DNA of 64,000 nt from Lethocerus indicus (taxonomy: Eukaryota > Arthropoda > Insecta > Hemiptera > Belostomatidae), in the NCBI GenBank assembly GCA_019843655.1, contig JACDQD010000006.1:5820034-5884033 (forward strand), written 5' to 3'. Position 1 is the first letter of the stretch, and each line of letters opens with the position of its first letter. Position numbers and translations under genes: made by a program. Under the pieces are notes generated by a model that did no database searches, was not told the origin of the DNA, and worked only from the letters and a program-made list of their open reading frames with translations. Positions 1-27,766 of this stretch are shown here, piece after piece.

Positions 1-3000
1 TGGGCACATATCGCCGGAACGAAGGACGATAGTCTGAAAATCCATTTTGTGTATAGAGCGGCCGGCCAGTACCGGACTGAACAAACGGCCAACTCAAACA
101 TCAACAATCGAAGCACAGCCGATAGCCGGCTTCTCTCTCATCATGCCCAAACCCGAAAATATTTGATCACTTTTTTACCCAACCTCCCAATGGAATACCT
201 ATACCTATATCTAGACTGCTTCCAAACTTCTTTCTTGGCACTGGAAATAACTGAAGAAGGAAAGAATAGAAAATATTAAACCGTTACCGAAATTATTTTC
301 AAATTATGATACATTCATTAACCTCTCCTTGGGGTTTATTTTTACAGTTTTAGTCTACGTGGAACAAGAAGCACATTGAATACACTAGATTATAACATAA
401 TACATAAGACAAAAAAATTCTTATTTTTACAGAAATTTCTAATAAAATGAGGAATGGGTATATTTTATGTGAAGATCATATTGTCAATCGGCAAATAAAT
501 ACCTATGTAAACTGCCCGAAAGAGATGCAGGCAGAGAAATTATAACGAGGACTCATCTGGGTCTGGAAGAGAGCCGGTCCCAACTTTATTGTAATGCAAA
601 AACTTGCCCAGTAACGATACTCGGATGCAAGCAATAAATTCAAAACTAAATATAACTTTTCCGCTTTGGTAATCTCGGTTGAATCTGGGCATAAAATAAA
701 AATTAAAGTGGAATCAATACATTTCTGTTAATTTTCCCTCTTCCTTAAGCAGGTTAATGTACACAATATCTAACTCTTTAAAGCTGACAAATTGATACTT
801 TACAATCCAACGGTCGTCTTAACAGATTGTAAAATATTCATTGAATAAATTAGTCCATAAGTTACATATAAAAAAGTAAGTTTTATTAAATTACAATGCA
901 AAATATCTAAACTCAAAAAAAATTATTTTACTTGTATTTTACTTTTAAACGAGGCATTTGAATAAAAACCTTCATTGCTAAGCCTAAGTGCTATCATGAT
1001 GCCAAGGAATATAAAATAACAATCAAAATCAACTATTAGTAATACCACAATAGGGCATATTAAAAACACTAATACCAAACTAACAAACGAAATACACGTG
1101 AATAAAAATTGAGAGGATTTTCTTAAAGGGGTAATTTTCCAAGTAGTACACGGACGCCTGTTATAATGAAAACAGTAAATCCTCTATTATCGTAACTGGG
1201 AACACAGTGTAGTAACCAACACTTCCTTTAAATTTCCATACTTCCTTTGATAGTATAATACTATTTCTATGGATATTATGTTTAGAAAAAACGTATTAAA
1301 AAAAGTCATTCGGTGGGCAGCGGAACGTCATTACTGATGCAACATTAAGTTAATAAATATTTCTAATCCAATCGTTGGGCTTTTACAGTAGATGCAATCA
1401 GGTCTGGGATAAGATCTACAGAGGGAAGGGACACGATACCGCCTGGGATTCAATGGACAATGACTGCTTATTTATTATTAAATCAATCGTGCCCGATCAA
1501 ACCCTGTATTTATCGTACACCCGGGGTTAATATCACGTGGTCACGTTCCACCGATCCTTACCGGCAATTGCATGCAGGGCTTTTAGATTTTAAAAGTTGT
1601 ATCGTAACAGAAGTTTTAAAATTTTTTACCAAATCTCCACAATTAGCGTTGGCGTTCTAAAACCGTTACAAACGGCTTACGAATGACCAGTATCCACGTG
1701 AAAACAATTATGCAATCGATGTTTTCAGTTCCGAACCACCGAAATGCCACTAAAAAATAATGATTTTCATGTTTCAGATACTATCGTTCCCTTTCTTTCT
1801 AATATAATTAGAGAAATCGTGGGGTGGATATACAGTTTTCATAGATTCATGACCAAAAAAGCTGTGAGGTTCAAGCGGTGCGGTTCCGACCGGAATTCAA
1901 ATCCCAATGACGAAATTTCCCTTCCATCTAAAGGTTTAATTCATTTTCTATTTCGTATGGGCTAATTATCAATGGATATTTAATAACCGATTTTGAACTG
2001 AAATGCATAAATAACGACTGCTCAATTTCAATGACTGGTTCGAATAGATGCTGCTAGATGGAACCACCCTTCCTATTTCATTAATCTCTAGAAATGAAAG
2101 AAAATTTAGCTGACTCATTCGTTTCAGCATTTTCATAACGATGTAATGAGATCTCCTCGAATCCAGATATACGACCTATTACTTTGAAACTGTTACAATA
2201 AATTGCAAGGTACAAACTATCCAGCTATTTCTTATGTTTCAGGGAATTGATAGAACCCATAAGACATTCTATACAGGAAAGTAATATTTCTGTAACGGTC
2301 GAACGCTAACCGAAGCGACTGCCTGGTAACAAACACTGTGTGGTAATAAATAATTCCTACTCGTGTTGTAACAGAAAATATATCATACCAGCACGCCAGA
2401 GTGATCTATTCAAATCGTGATAGATTTAAATACAGAAAGCCAATATAAATTAGTTAACACACAATTTACTTTTCATAATAAATATAACATTATATTTAGA
2501 ACAAAGCCGACATGGCATTCGTTAAATCTAACAAAGCGTACGGTTGTGCATTACGCATGAAACTTCCAACTTGTAGAATTTACCTTATACAGTCGAATCC
2601 TTAACACCTGTCATTAGGGTACCTGTAAAACATCCAAGTCTTTCATAAAAAAACTTGTTTATCTTGACCTATTAAAGCGTTCAAAGGGTAGTTTGATAAC
2701 GGTATTAAAATTAATTTTGAAAACGTCATCGCTCAGACCCAAAGAAGAGCTTTAAATACTGGTACACAAATAGAATACAATGGGTTAATCGGTCGCCCTT
2801 GAAAACTTGGTACAACGCTCGAGCAGAGATATTTATTTATAGCTTTTCTGAAAGGAATGTTCGAGCTTTGCTGCACGTGGACCAACAAGCAGCGTTTCTT
2901 GCTTTCCTCTGCAGCCAACTCTATCGAATATAACTGATATTATATCTGTGAAAATTAACCCCTTTAATCTAGTAAGATAGCGAAGAAAACCTTAAGATAT

Positions 3001-6000
3001 GGAGCGGCGACCGATTTGACCCGGAGGAATATTGCCAGCTAACGCTACAATTAAGGCCAAAATGTGATCTGCTAAACTCCAATTTATTTGCCTCACGATT
3101 AACGAAAAACCGTTTAATTTTCTCCTTTCTTTATAAAAGGAGAAACGTATCCGATCTCCAGGGCGGTTAATATCAGTAACAACAATCACATGAAGGCAGT
3201 AAAGTATAAAGCATCTGGTGCATTATGCGACTATAGCCGTGAAGCCGTAATCAAAATTAAAACAATAGTTGTTGTAGTGCTCTGAGTGAACGGCAGTAAA
3301 TAAAAACTATGATTATTAGGGTTGTAGGAGTCCATAGGCAACTGTTCGCTCCAAGAGTAGGAAACGATTATTACGAAAAATAAGAGTATGCATGCACGTA
3401 TATATATTCAACTCATATTCCTTATTAATAGCTATTATTTCATTACAAAACCGTTTATATTGCCCTAATCTATTGGAATAAGCTCTAGTAAGCCATTATG
3501 AAAATATTAATTGTAGAATTTTATTTTTGACCCGAAGCACCATATGTTTACAGTGAAGCGGCTTGAATTCATCCTAAAATCTGTTCACCGAATCACTCTC
3601 TTGATGGGAGAAAACGGCAACCTACTCGTCTTAAATAAAGTAATTGCCTGTTCAAATATAAACAACAGGCCTTGTTCAAACTTGAGCGTTCCCGGGGACT
3701 CGCCACAGACAAGTGCCACACCGTCCTTGAGGTTTAATTAATTCCCTGCCGCCATCAAGATGAATGATTAAATTTCATTACACGCGAAAATTGCCAACAG
3801 GGAATGGGAAATGTTGGGAAAACTTGCCCGTAATTAGATTCTTATTTTACTTTTCTCAGTTCACTCGCCATGAAAACCACTTACGCAACAAAACCTGTCA
3901 ATCAAAAGATTTGTCTGTGTAATACTGACAGCAGAATTTTAATCAAGGTGTACACTATTAAAAAGAAACTATGTAAAATGAAACTTATTCGGTTTGTCAT
4001 TTGTATTTTAGCACTTTATTTGTCCCCGTATAGCTTGTTTAGTCTCTTCGGATTAATAATTTAGCTCTTCTTTTACTTTTTATCCCAGATAACTTCGTTT
4101 ATTCATAATAGTGTGAGAGTTTCGTAACAAGAAACTCCAGACGCCCTAGTGAAAGAGGTAAGGTATAAGTAATTTCGGCGGGTTAGTATTAGAAGCGCCG
4201 TATAAACATTACTAAAGGGTTCAATACAAGAAACACCTCTCACTCATAGATAAATAACACTTGTACGCCCGGAAAAGCTGCTCGCCCTCCAATTTTTCTG
4301 AATTGCAAATCATACACTACATGAATTTGATGCTGGTACTTAAAAGGAGAAGTGAAAACAAATATTCGACGTTTAATGATGCAACAGAACAACCGAATGA
4401 TCATGATTATTTCAAGGGCTCCATCAACTAGCCATGACTATGCGAGAAAATCGCAAAAGTGTAATACTATCCACCTGAGAAAACGAAACATAACAACTAA
4501 CACAAAAAGTTGTTGCTGTGAAACCCAAACAAACAGTGGAGTTGGCTATAAAATATCGCATTGTTTCATAGGCCACGTGCCCGGAGACCACAACACGGTT
4601 CGGTGGTATATTCATTGTAGCTCAAGGAGGAGCATGTTAACCAATAACTGAGAGGAGGGGATTGCGTCACTTGCACGAACACAAATTCAGATTACGTATT
4701 CCATGAGTGTGTTCCAGCGGTATGTAGACAGACTTGCAGTGCGGGCTGCACGACGTATCCCGTTTCTCCCGTAAAAGGCCGGGTTATTTATACAGTTAAT
4801 ATTGCTATCGTCGCAAAAGGAAAGTACAATTACCTTCAAGGTGTGGGTTAAAGTGAAAAGTGCCAATATTCTATGTTGATCATAAAAAGCTTGTATTCAA
4901 TCATCCATTGTGAGTCTGGGGACATAAATCCTTCATATCTAAGAGAATTAACATTACCAATATAATCTTAAAAAATGAGAAAGAATTTTAATTATTTAAA
5001 AAGGGCTAATTATTACTGCAGTTAAAATTCGCAGGAACTTAGAATTGATATTACTGGGCAAAGTTGACGGACATTTCAATACTCATAAATCAGACTAAGG
5101 CGTGTATTATACATTTTTGGAAACCTTTTTCATTTAATTAAAATTTACACCCGGCACGCGATACTTTATTCTCATATCCCAAAGGCGTTCGGGTTAAAAG
5201 CGGTCAGTGATGCTTTTAAGTCTCACACCTGTTTCAAGTTGCTCAAACGAAATTTGTACTTTGATCTAAGGCCTTATTCAATTCTCTGTGTTACGACTTA
5301 CGTGACTTTCCTTTTTAAGTCCTGAATAAACGGAGGGCAGTTACTCAGGAGAATCTTGACAGACTCACTTAACAGTATACGGTACTAAAATAAGATACGG
5401 TTTATACGGTTGAAAGAAGTGGAACAACGGAAATAGATCTGTAGCCGATAAAAATGCATCCATAGACATTACTAGCTGTCTATGGACAGCTGATATAATA
5501 ATGATCAGCCTCAAAAAAAGAAAAAACAGTTTGGTCAGTGTCGGAAAATGAAGATTTTCCTGATACGACTAATACATGAAATAATAATAATAAAAAATCT
5601 AGACTTCATCGATACCTAATCAGCCCGAGAGCAAACAGAGAAAGGGAAAATATGACCACACACCTTAGTTTCAACCACCCCGATGAACATTTATATAAAT
5701 TTTTGTCCCGATTCTTTTGTTCACATTTTCAAAATTTTCGAACTTTTTTTCAATGCTTGGATTGAATACCCTCCTGTGAAGCGTACGATATCGATGGCCT
5801 TTTTTCATCTCCTCCTCGGAGGGTTAAAAAAAATGGTCGTCACAACCATACCTTGCGCCATTGTCCTTTGCGCGGCCGTCTGAACCCCTCCTCCGCCCCC
5901 CCCCACCCTTGACACCACCCTCTCACAGAGTGGTGGTATTTGGCAAAAGGAGTGCAATCGATAACAAGAGAGGGTCCGCGCCCGCTATAAGAGGTATTGA

Positions 6001-9000
6001 CAGAGGGAGAGCGGGGGGGGGGTCGGGTTGAGGGATGGTAGAGTAGGTAGAGGTTATGAGGGAGGGAGTACCGGCCTCCAGGTTAATGGCCAGGTTTGGT
6101 CCGATCCACCAAATGGGTTATGTGCCGATCCCTCGCCATCCCCCGTGTTTTTAACTTAATTAAAAATGTCGTGCACTGGCCAACACCCCTCTAACATAGT
6201 CTCATGTCGCCCTCACTCATACATCTCATTTTATATATTCGACAATCCACACATGGTCTAGTATGTGTGTACACTAACATAAAAGGAACATAACCTAATC
6301 ATAATACCCGAGTTACATAACAGCCGCATTATTTTTCAAAATTAAAAAATCCAAATATGAGTTTCTAGACATATTTATATAAATTGGCGTCCATATATAC
6401 ATACATATAAACATTCAAATAGTAAATACATTTAAAAAAAGATTACAAGGCACAAGGGAAATAAATGCATTGAGGTATTCGTTTTTCTGACATCTTAGTA
6501 TCGTTTATCATGAATTTTAATACTGTAAATACTTCGAACGATGGTGTGGCCAGACTTTACATAAGAAATAGAATAATTATAAAGATTACTCAAATCAAAA
6601 TATTAGACTGCTATGTATTTATAACGTATTATTTCACATGCCTATTTATACTATAAAATTTTGCAATACAAATGACACTACGGGGAATAATACATGGGTG
6701 AATCAACGGTGCCAGAGGTACTATAAATCGTACACTGAACATATTTTCAACAGGACTGTGACCTGTCGACTGTGGGCGTTTAAAAATCCGTACCAAATCA
6801 TGCATCGAATCGATAAACGATTACACTTTTTGACGTCAGAGGAGACGGTTATGGTGGCGGCGGCGGCGGGGGTTGGGATGTTAAGCGGGAGCGATGTCAC
6901 GAAGTGATCCCGAAAAGTGCTGTACACAGTAATTACGATCTTAATGGATTTCCCCCTTTTTTCGGGGGTATATTTAAAGTAGCGTGCAAACACACATTGG
7001 TCGCCACAGTAAAGCGACACGGCTGTCCATCCGGGGTTTAAAGGGGGGACGGGGGTGAAGGAAACCCCTTAAATTGCTGACGCCCCGCCGGTGACCCCAT
7101 AACGTCTCGGGATCATCCAATTTCGAGCCGCCTCTTACCGAACTGGACGACAACCCTGTACGATATCGACCACCTGATTATAACAATGGTGTTCATTAGT
7201 CGATGACTCTACTGACCAAACAAATCGAAGCGATCATTACCGCTTACTGTAAAATTAATTCAGCTGTACTTTATAAAGTAGAACTCAAAATTCGCAGAAC
7301 ATTATTACTTTATGAAGCATTAACACTGGAACTGTTGACCAGATTAATCATAAATTTTGATACATAACATATGAATATAAAATGATGAGCAATTGCGTCT
7401 AAGCTAAATAAAAGGTGATAAATAAAATTAACTTGTAAAGGAAATAATGTAACTCCTACAGAGAAACCCGTTTTGCATAGATAAGAAGACTGAAATAGTA
7501 AAAGATATTTCATATGCAATTTCAGAATGTATGTACATCGCGGGCCGTCATGATAATAGTGAGTCAGCTTTACATCACAAATTAGATAAAAATGAAATTT
7601 CATTGCTTACTGTGCCCCCGATTGTGTTAAAAACAAACTGGTTTCCTGTTGTAAAACCCCAGAATTTAAAACCGGTAACTTGTTAGCGGTATTCGGATGC
7701 CGGATTTTGCGGACTCCTAGGGACCCCGCTACGGTAAAATATGGTACTAAAAATAGTGAAATATACTACATGATTAGCACTAGAGAAAACAAAACTACGG
7801 AGAGTGCGAACATACGTGTACTGTATGTGCAACATTCCCAGCTTGAAGACACGAGATCACTGGGGATCAGACGGAATTACCCTATCGCATTACAGAGTAT
7901 GAAATTTATACATGTATTTATACAATTATATGAAATTGAAATTAATACCTGGAAAGCTATTGAAACAACTACACAATACACAAATAATAATATTAAAATA
8001 CTGAAACATTGTAATTCTTATCCAGACAGAATGTAATAACGTTGAAAATATTAAGTGACCAATGATCAACCTATTTTCTATATTTCGGCCACTGATAACC
8101 TTATATCTCCTTGAATAGTGTAGTAATATTTTCAAACCACAATTCCATGTGGTGTGTTTTATATAAAATAAAGCTAATAAATTAACACGTATAATAGTTC
8201 TGCCTGATTTCGCTATAATCAGCATATATTACTGATACGATTTAAAGGACCATAACGACTCAATAAACCTTCCAGTAATAACAAAAACATATAGCTTTAT
8301 AGAAATAATTACAAACATGGTTTAAATGCATTTTAACTTTCGAAATAATACAATAATCCCTAAAACTAGGACTACTATCTAAGCAGGAAATATAACGTTT
8401 CCTACGTTTTCAGGTTAATATCGTGAACTCTCGAAGACGATTAAAAGACGTCACAAGTATATTGTTATTTCAACAACGACGCTTCATACGTGTAGACTTT
8501 ACCTTTGACCTTACTTTAGGCTACCTTTCGTACGCAGTTAACGGGAGGGTAACGCAGAATCATGTAAGAACCAAAATCTGTAATAAAAACCTTCAAATCT
8601 GGTATTGTTAATCATGTAAAAGCCTGACTTTCCGAACACCAATACTCTGTTAATCCCGACAAATGCATTTCGTGCTGATCAGCTCTGTGAATAGAACACT
8701 ATAAATCGGTTGATGTTGGCCTAATTGAATTCTAAAAATGGTACGAACATTCACCGAACCAACCAACACACAAAAAATGACTAGGCAACGAAAAAGGCCA
8801 TTAAATAAATACTCTTATTAACGCCAATATCATTAGCTTCCTTCTTATACTTCCTACCCGTATCATGTTGTAGTGAAAATAACGAAGGCCTTGTCAGGCA
8901 TCCTATAGATACCACTTATCTCCTATTCCTGCCTACACACATGGTTCTACCCGTACTAAATTACAATTCGGAATTAACGAAATACCGATACCGCGAGGGA

Positions 9001-12000
9001 GGATAAGTTCGAATTCCGTTGAAATGCGGGAATGTCTATTATGCCCATAAGACCAATTAAATATCCATTCGAGATGGCCATTCTATAAATTGATTAAAAC
9101 GTTACAAAACACGTCTGGTCCGATATAAACAAATAATCAAGTTCTATCGAATATAGCAGTATTGAGCATGTTGTAGGTTTAAATTTGTTTAAAACAAAAC
9201 TTATTTGTTTTGTGCAAATGATTTCAGATTTAAATGTATATATGTATGTCTTCTAATACAAATCCTTAACAAAACACGCTGTACGGTTTTGAAAAATAGA
9301 GCGTCAACGAATTAACATACTAATAAAATTGGATTGTACAACCACGACTCCCTTGAAGGTTTTCTTCCTAGCCAGCAACATTACTAGAAATTCGCACTGA
9401 GAAATACATGTCATTCATAAATCAGTGTTTCCAAATAACGTTGATTATACGCCATTCGTTAAATTAAAATGTCGAATAGAAAAATAACTGTCTTAAATAA
9501 TGGCCAATTTACGAAATATAGTAATGTCATAGTAAGAATCTTTGAATGAATCATATTTCTTAAGGAATATAACTATTCATTCATATTTTTTATCATTATA
9601 AGGGCATTGTTATTATTATTATATTAACATTAATTATGTCCAATTATTTTCGAAAATGACATGTGACCAAAAACTGCTGCAAGTACCAATTCATATCTAG
9701 AATGTTACTTTTATGGCAAAAATCATGGCACCTGTCTGATGGATACAAATTTTGATTTTAGTTGCCAGTGAGGCCGAAATGTAGATGACCGCTAAACCAG
9801 AGGACTGGGATATTGTCGAAGCACTCAAGATTTTTAATACGGACACCGCCCAATAGGGCATAATAAAACGGCAAATTAAATTAGCTTACATTGTGCGGCG
9901 TATCGTGATAGTGGGCGGCGGCCCCGGGGAACGGTAAATGTTAGCCGGCCACGCCCATCTTCCTCACCCCACGGGGGGTTCTCTCCATGATGGATAGTCC
10001 GAAAGGGTTGTTTTTAGAAACATCCCCCTAATGTCATATAGCCGGTCGATATTTGTAAATACACAAAACTTAGACATTAATCAAGTACCGTCCTACCGCT
10101 TTAGACGGTCTAGGGGAAAATGCTTTCTAACTAAAATCTATTAAACTCCGAATCTCGGAGACGCCAAAGAGATAGCTGCTCAAACAATCGGTATCTGAAT
10201 CACATTTTATTTCTCCTATACCAAAAATATAGAAATGAATCCCTTTTCAATTAAGTAAGTCAGATGTTATATATTTTTCTGTTATGTATATACATATATT
10301 TCGTCAGGTTTTAACAAAATACAAATAGCTGTTTACATCTATACTAATAATGTTAATAATATTAACATTTTCAATCTACTATTTAAATCTTTTACAATCG
10401 ATTTTAAGAAACTAAACGAATGACCTTTTACACATTACGTCATTGCACGATATATTAAAACATCAATTTTGTTATTCATAAAGAAAAAGATGCCACATCA
10501 ATATGGCATTCGATTATAAATAATATAATGAAAATAGAAGGTGACTCCTTCCCTTATTAATGAATTACTCCTGCACGAGTTAATCTTTTAAATAATAACC
10601 GAACTGACAATGTTCAATGAAGTTCGTCCCCCGCAGATTTCATCAAAAACTCGAACATTAGTGTTCCCGGTACCAATTAATTTCCTAAAATGATATATTA
10701 CAACCGATAAAAAATATATAAAAGTGAATTTTACGATGATTGGCATGTCGTGTCACCAATTTAGTCTATAAATACTTTATCGATTGCATGCCACAGTTGA
10801 CAGCAATGACCGAAAGTTGAAAAAAACATTAGCCCTTTTCCTTTACGAAAAATATGTTCCACTTTTTAAATTAATTCCAAAAACTAATTCTAACGACGGA
10901 AAAAAACATGAATATATACCTGAACAATAACTGAAAATCATTAAGTGTTGGAGGGAAGAAAATACAATCATGAAACATCAGAATTCTAGACCCGATATTG
11001 ACAGACCCGAGACTGTTTAATGATATATCATTAGAATATCACACTGAAGTGTATTCAGACGAATGGGAAGTGAAAATAGGAGGTAAACTTATGTTCCACA
11101 AAACTACATCTAACTTTTAATTTAAGTCCCGAATACTCCTTGTGTTCCCTGCTATTGCCATTACAGCAATATCGGACAGCTGTGGACCAGATGGAAGGCT
11201 ATTGTTCTAGGCTTAGGAAAATCTACCGAGGCATTAAAAGCTAACGTTCTTTAAATTATATTTGGAACCTTTAATAAGCACCGAAAGCAATCGTAATCGT
11301 AACAAATTAGTAATATTTCCCTTTATACTTTCAAGTAATTTTATCGTAATAATCGCGTTCATTTTAGATTCAATTTGAAAAACTGACTAACAGCATATGT
11401 ACCCGAAAAATACAATTGGATTGTTCGGTTCAATAACCATGCGGGGACACATTCACGTCATAAACCGGGGCATATTGCAAGGATCTGTTTGTTTTGCGGC
11501 ATATTGAATACGTTGGTGTTAGTTCGCAACCTTATCACGGTGACCTAATAATAATCCGTACGCCCGAAATGTCACGCAAGCCCATTCCATCTTCCAATTA
11601 ATGTTTCGTCCACTGACACTCGGTTTGGCCTGACGGTTCATTCCATTTATACGCGGCCGCCGCATCACCCGAGTGTTCAAAAGATTAACATGTTTAATGA
11701 CGCGAACATAGGTGAAAGCCACTGGATTGCTGTCTGATTGACTTACCGAGTAAATTAGATATATTAACAATATCCAGCAATTTATCGAAAAATTGTTCTT
11801 AGCCAATGCAACGATACATCGAACAGAAATCCGTCGAATGTCCTGCAGTTAACTGATAATATTTATATTATCAGATAATGCATATTATAATTTCTAAGTG
11901 GCATCGCTGATAATCGCGCCCGACGTAGCGATGAAAGTAAGAGACCTGTGCGTGGAAGGGGTACGCGAGTACGTTGGTAAAACCCATTTTCTTTCAATAA

Positions 12001-13773
12001 CGAATCTGAATTCATTACGAGTGTATCCCAGTTAACTCCAGGCACAGGTTCATTGTCCCGTCATTGTTATTAGAAAATATTCAACTTTGAGTGTTAGCAT
12101 TAGAAAAGACTTTCCAAATACCGATATGTAAATATGAACCTAATGGTGTAAAAGCGTTAGGACATATCATGGGCTTAATCTAACAGCATTAAGCAGAAAC
12201 AGATATTCAACAATTCCTTGTATCTATAATTATTAATTTACATTATTTTACTTAATTTATGGAAATAACATAACATATCCCCACATAACAATTCGTCTCG
12301 AGTTGTCATTATTGCGCAGGCAATTATTCATTCTATACCCTGGAAAACCATCAATCAATTGGTTTACACTACCCACCAACAGTCAATAAGTTGGAAGCTT
12401 AATTATAAATCAACAACCGGCGTCGAGATTAAAAGGGAGATAAAAAATTCATTTCAAATTATACACCAAGAAATATCCGACGACTAATTTTGAAATATAA
12501 CATTCATTACCCCTACAATACAGGACAAATTAGTTTTTGTTTAATTCATATTTAACATTTTTCTTTTTTATTTATTGTACAATCAACTTCATTTTATGTT
12601 CATAACATATGCGCCAAACAATTAAACACCAATAGGTGAGAAGGGTGGACGGAAAGAACCGTTATGTTTTGCTATTTGGGGAAACATTTCCGGAAGAAAA
12701 TGAAGCACATAATCAAGCTGCGACAGGACGAGCACGTCCCGGATTATATTACTAACTGAATATCGACGGAGGCGAAAAATCGAGACCGGTTTAGTCTAGA
12801 AAAAACAAAAAGGCGTGAGGGCGACAGAGAACTCCACGACAGATGATTATAGGTTGAGCAAAGAAGGGATCCACTACGTTATTCGAGTTAAATAGGAGAT
12901 GACCATTAGTCACGTTCTCGGTCCGTGGTTCCGGATACGTTCGTTCTACCTTTTTATTACCAATTTATTTATTTACAAATGGTAACCAGTCATCGGATGG
13001 GAATAGAGTTGCCGGGGAGTAATAAATGTCAGACAGACGCTTAATGTTTTGTGGCCGAGTGCCCTATCCTGTATTATTTATATAAAGGCGCGCCCAAGCG
13101 TTCCGACCCAGACAGTCATCACCCCAATCTGTCCTCTTCTGCAACACTTTTACTATCTCTCATTCCGATTTCAACAACTTAATTACAGAAATAATTGTTT
13201 ATACTCTTTTTTACAATACTTTTATATCTTGGATTTACGAGGGGGGTCAAACATAAACGATGACTTATTTACACGGATTATATCAACATTAAAACATAAT
13301 TCCTTATTAATTTTCAATTCAGTCACTGTTGATTGATAGGCTAGTTGTTCCAACGTTCTTAAATCCTGTTTCAAAGGTGCATAAAGGTTGTGAACAAATG
13401 TAGCACTTGGTTAACAACGGTTTATTCGTGGATGGTCAGAACAATCTCATTAATTTTCGGAAATAATTATGTCATACATCAAAAAGCCAATGTGGACCAA
13501 TTATTTCATCAGAATTCGTTACTGTTGATAACGATTTATTATGTACTCGTACCAACCCAACCATTCGAGACATTTCCAACGATTTGTCATCAATTAATTC
13601 GTATTATAGCACTCATTTGATCTGGCCAAATACCCGAACTCCTTGAAACGTAGCATTTCGGCCCTGCGCCATTCTGCCGTTTAAATTAATCGTTCGAAGG
13701 GGCCCGGAATCGGAGGAACAAGACGGTACGACTGTTCTCGATTAGATAAACATGGGACTGACACCGGAACTCC
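1..13773. other. CpG-rich intergenic DNA, no gene recognised
   Basis: No open frame here resembles a known protein, and the longest (118 codons, near 7,680-8,036) has no recognisable motif or coding look. CpG is common throughout, unlike the gene-bearing part of the window. GC-rich islets stand out at about 5,830-6,140, 6,840-7,130 (with a short GGC run near 6,855-6,870) and 9,890-9,990. No tRNA, rRNA or intact transposon was seen. Distal regulatory DNA or short noncoding RNAs cannot be excluded by eye. Confidence 0.6.
5885..6034. other. Pair of G-quadruplex-type motifs on opposite strands
   Basis: A C-run cluster at 5,885-5,908 (C4, a C9 run, then C3) is a G4-type motif on the minus strand. 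At 6,005-6,034 the plus strand has four G runs (G3, G10, G3, G3) separated by 5, 2 and 4 bases. Between them, CACCAC and GTGGTG flank an 11-base loop near 5,924-5,946. The flanking 6,000-6,075 is strongly purine-rich. Whether the structures form is unknown. Confidence 0.5.
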
Positions 13774-25859
<12,086 letters not shown>

Positions 25860-27172
25860 TCAGTGAAAATAATCAGGAGAAGAGAAAGTTATCATTTAAA
25901 CTGATTCCAATAAGATGAATGATCAATACTGTTGGAATGCCTGAGTTATGACCATAATCACATCTACTAGTTATCAACTAGAAAGTATTATTTCAAAGCG
26001 TTTTAATAATACCAAGGGGCTCATCAAAATTAGTTTGATGAAGCAAGCATATGAAAATCTGAGTTAAAACCAATTTCAAATTCTCTATTACATAAATCTT
26101 TATCCTGTATCTATTCAGGTCCAATTCTAAGTCCTTGAAATTGAGAATGTCAAATTATGGCAACATTGTTATGCCTATAGGAAAAATTATATCTCCATAT
26201 GTTATTAAATACAAACTCCGTTTGAGAAGAATAAATAATGAATCATAAATATTTGGAAGTTGACAATGAAAATGGATGTTTTCAAATATTCAGTGAAAAT
26301 AGGATAACCACAACTTAAAAATCACAAATGCCAGTCAAAATCTGAGTTGCTTTTTTCTGGATTCTAGTAATTTGGACTAGATCTAAGCTTGGATTGAGTA
26401 TTAAACTGACTATATGAAGTTACTATATTAGCAGTGTTTGATTTAAAATAATCTGAATTCTTGACAGAACATATGAATATCAGATTATAAAAAAGTAGTT
26501 CAAAAATTATAATTTTCATAAAACAATTAATACTGAATATGTTTTCATTTGTAACAATTTTCTTTATATCATATAATGAAAATAGGAGCAATTAATCTCA
26601 AATTTTAGATATAAAAAATGATACATCTGAAGAGCATAAAAAATATGGGTCTGAAAAATATGACTAATGGGAACTTCTTGATGAATCCACCATTGATGAA
26701 GTGTGTGGAAGCACAGCTGATCCCGAGCACCAAAGATCATGGTAATCTAGTATACCTTTCTTAATATACTTGATACACATTAAACCGTTTCAAAATATGC
26801 CTCCTAATTATGTACACAGATTATCAAATGTTGTAAACCATTATGAATAAAATATTTGCATTAATATGGTCAAATAAAAAGTTAATGAGGATACACTATT
26901 CTATTAAAGGTTGGCCAATAATTCATTTCTCATAGTGTTTGGGAAGTTGTTAATCAAATTACTTCAAAATACTTGACAAATTTGTTTCATATGATTATTA
27001 ATTAATATTTTTAGTGAATATTTTTCTTATGAAGCAATAAATTTTTTTAAAATTCAATACAATGAAAATTAGTAAATATTATAAATATAATAAAATATTC
27101 TATTGTTCAAAAGCACAAATATAATTAATCTGCACCTTATATACTTTTATGGAAAGAAAGAGATAGTGTATA

Positions 27173-27214
<42 letters not shown>

Positions 27215-27766
27215 ATCATTGTTTGTTAAGATTATAATCTCATTTTGCAAGAAAACATACACCAGAAAATATCCATAAAGTTCACTAGGTCAAATATATA
27301 ATGCATTTGGTATTACTTCATTGTATGTAATAGCACAGATTAATTGAATATACATATACATACAAAACCATTATTTAGTTTATTAATATAAACTATTAGC
27401 ATGGCAAGTGTTACTGAGATTTTAGTTATAAATCAGATAAATAATCATACAAAATTTAATTTGTGGAACACTAGTAATAATAATTGTAAATGAATTACAC
27501 TCAGTCTGGCTTATTACAGAAATTATGATAAATCATACGTGGCATAAATTACTAATTTAAGTAAAAAAATCAACTAGATTTAGCTGAAACCATTTATGAA
27601 AATAACTGCAATCAAATAATCAAAATTCATTTTGGACATATGACCTTCTTGGAGCCACCAGTTGATTCGTGTCCTTCGATAAGGTGTTTAAAAACAATAA
27701 CCCATCACCACACAATAATACAAGTCAGCATGCAATAATTGTGAAGGAAACAAATTAGGTACTTAC
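25860..27766 (-). other. CpG-poor domain, probable introns and later exons of an unidentified minus-strand gene
   Basis: CpG is nearly absent, the same signature as the introns of the three identified genes, so this stretch is inferred to be transcribed. It lies downstream of the putative coding exon at 27,767-27,862. A more GC-rich patch at 26,675-26,750 is open on both strands and is a candidate exon, but I could not assign splice sites with confidence. A (TA)n run lies at 27,176-27,210. The gene product is unknown. Confidence 0.3.
27176..27210. repeat. (TA)n microsatellite
   Basis: About 35 bp of uninterrupted TA dinucleotides. It is the leftmost of eight long TA tracts, all lying between 27.1 and 59.2 kb. 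Confidence 0.95.

Noticed and set aside
7680..8036. 118-codon plus-strand open frame
   Set aside because: Amino acid content looks random, with no motif, and it lies in CpG-rich intergenic DNA.
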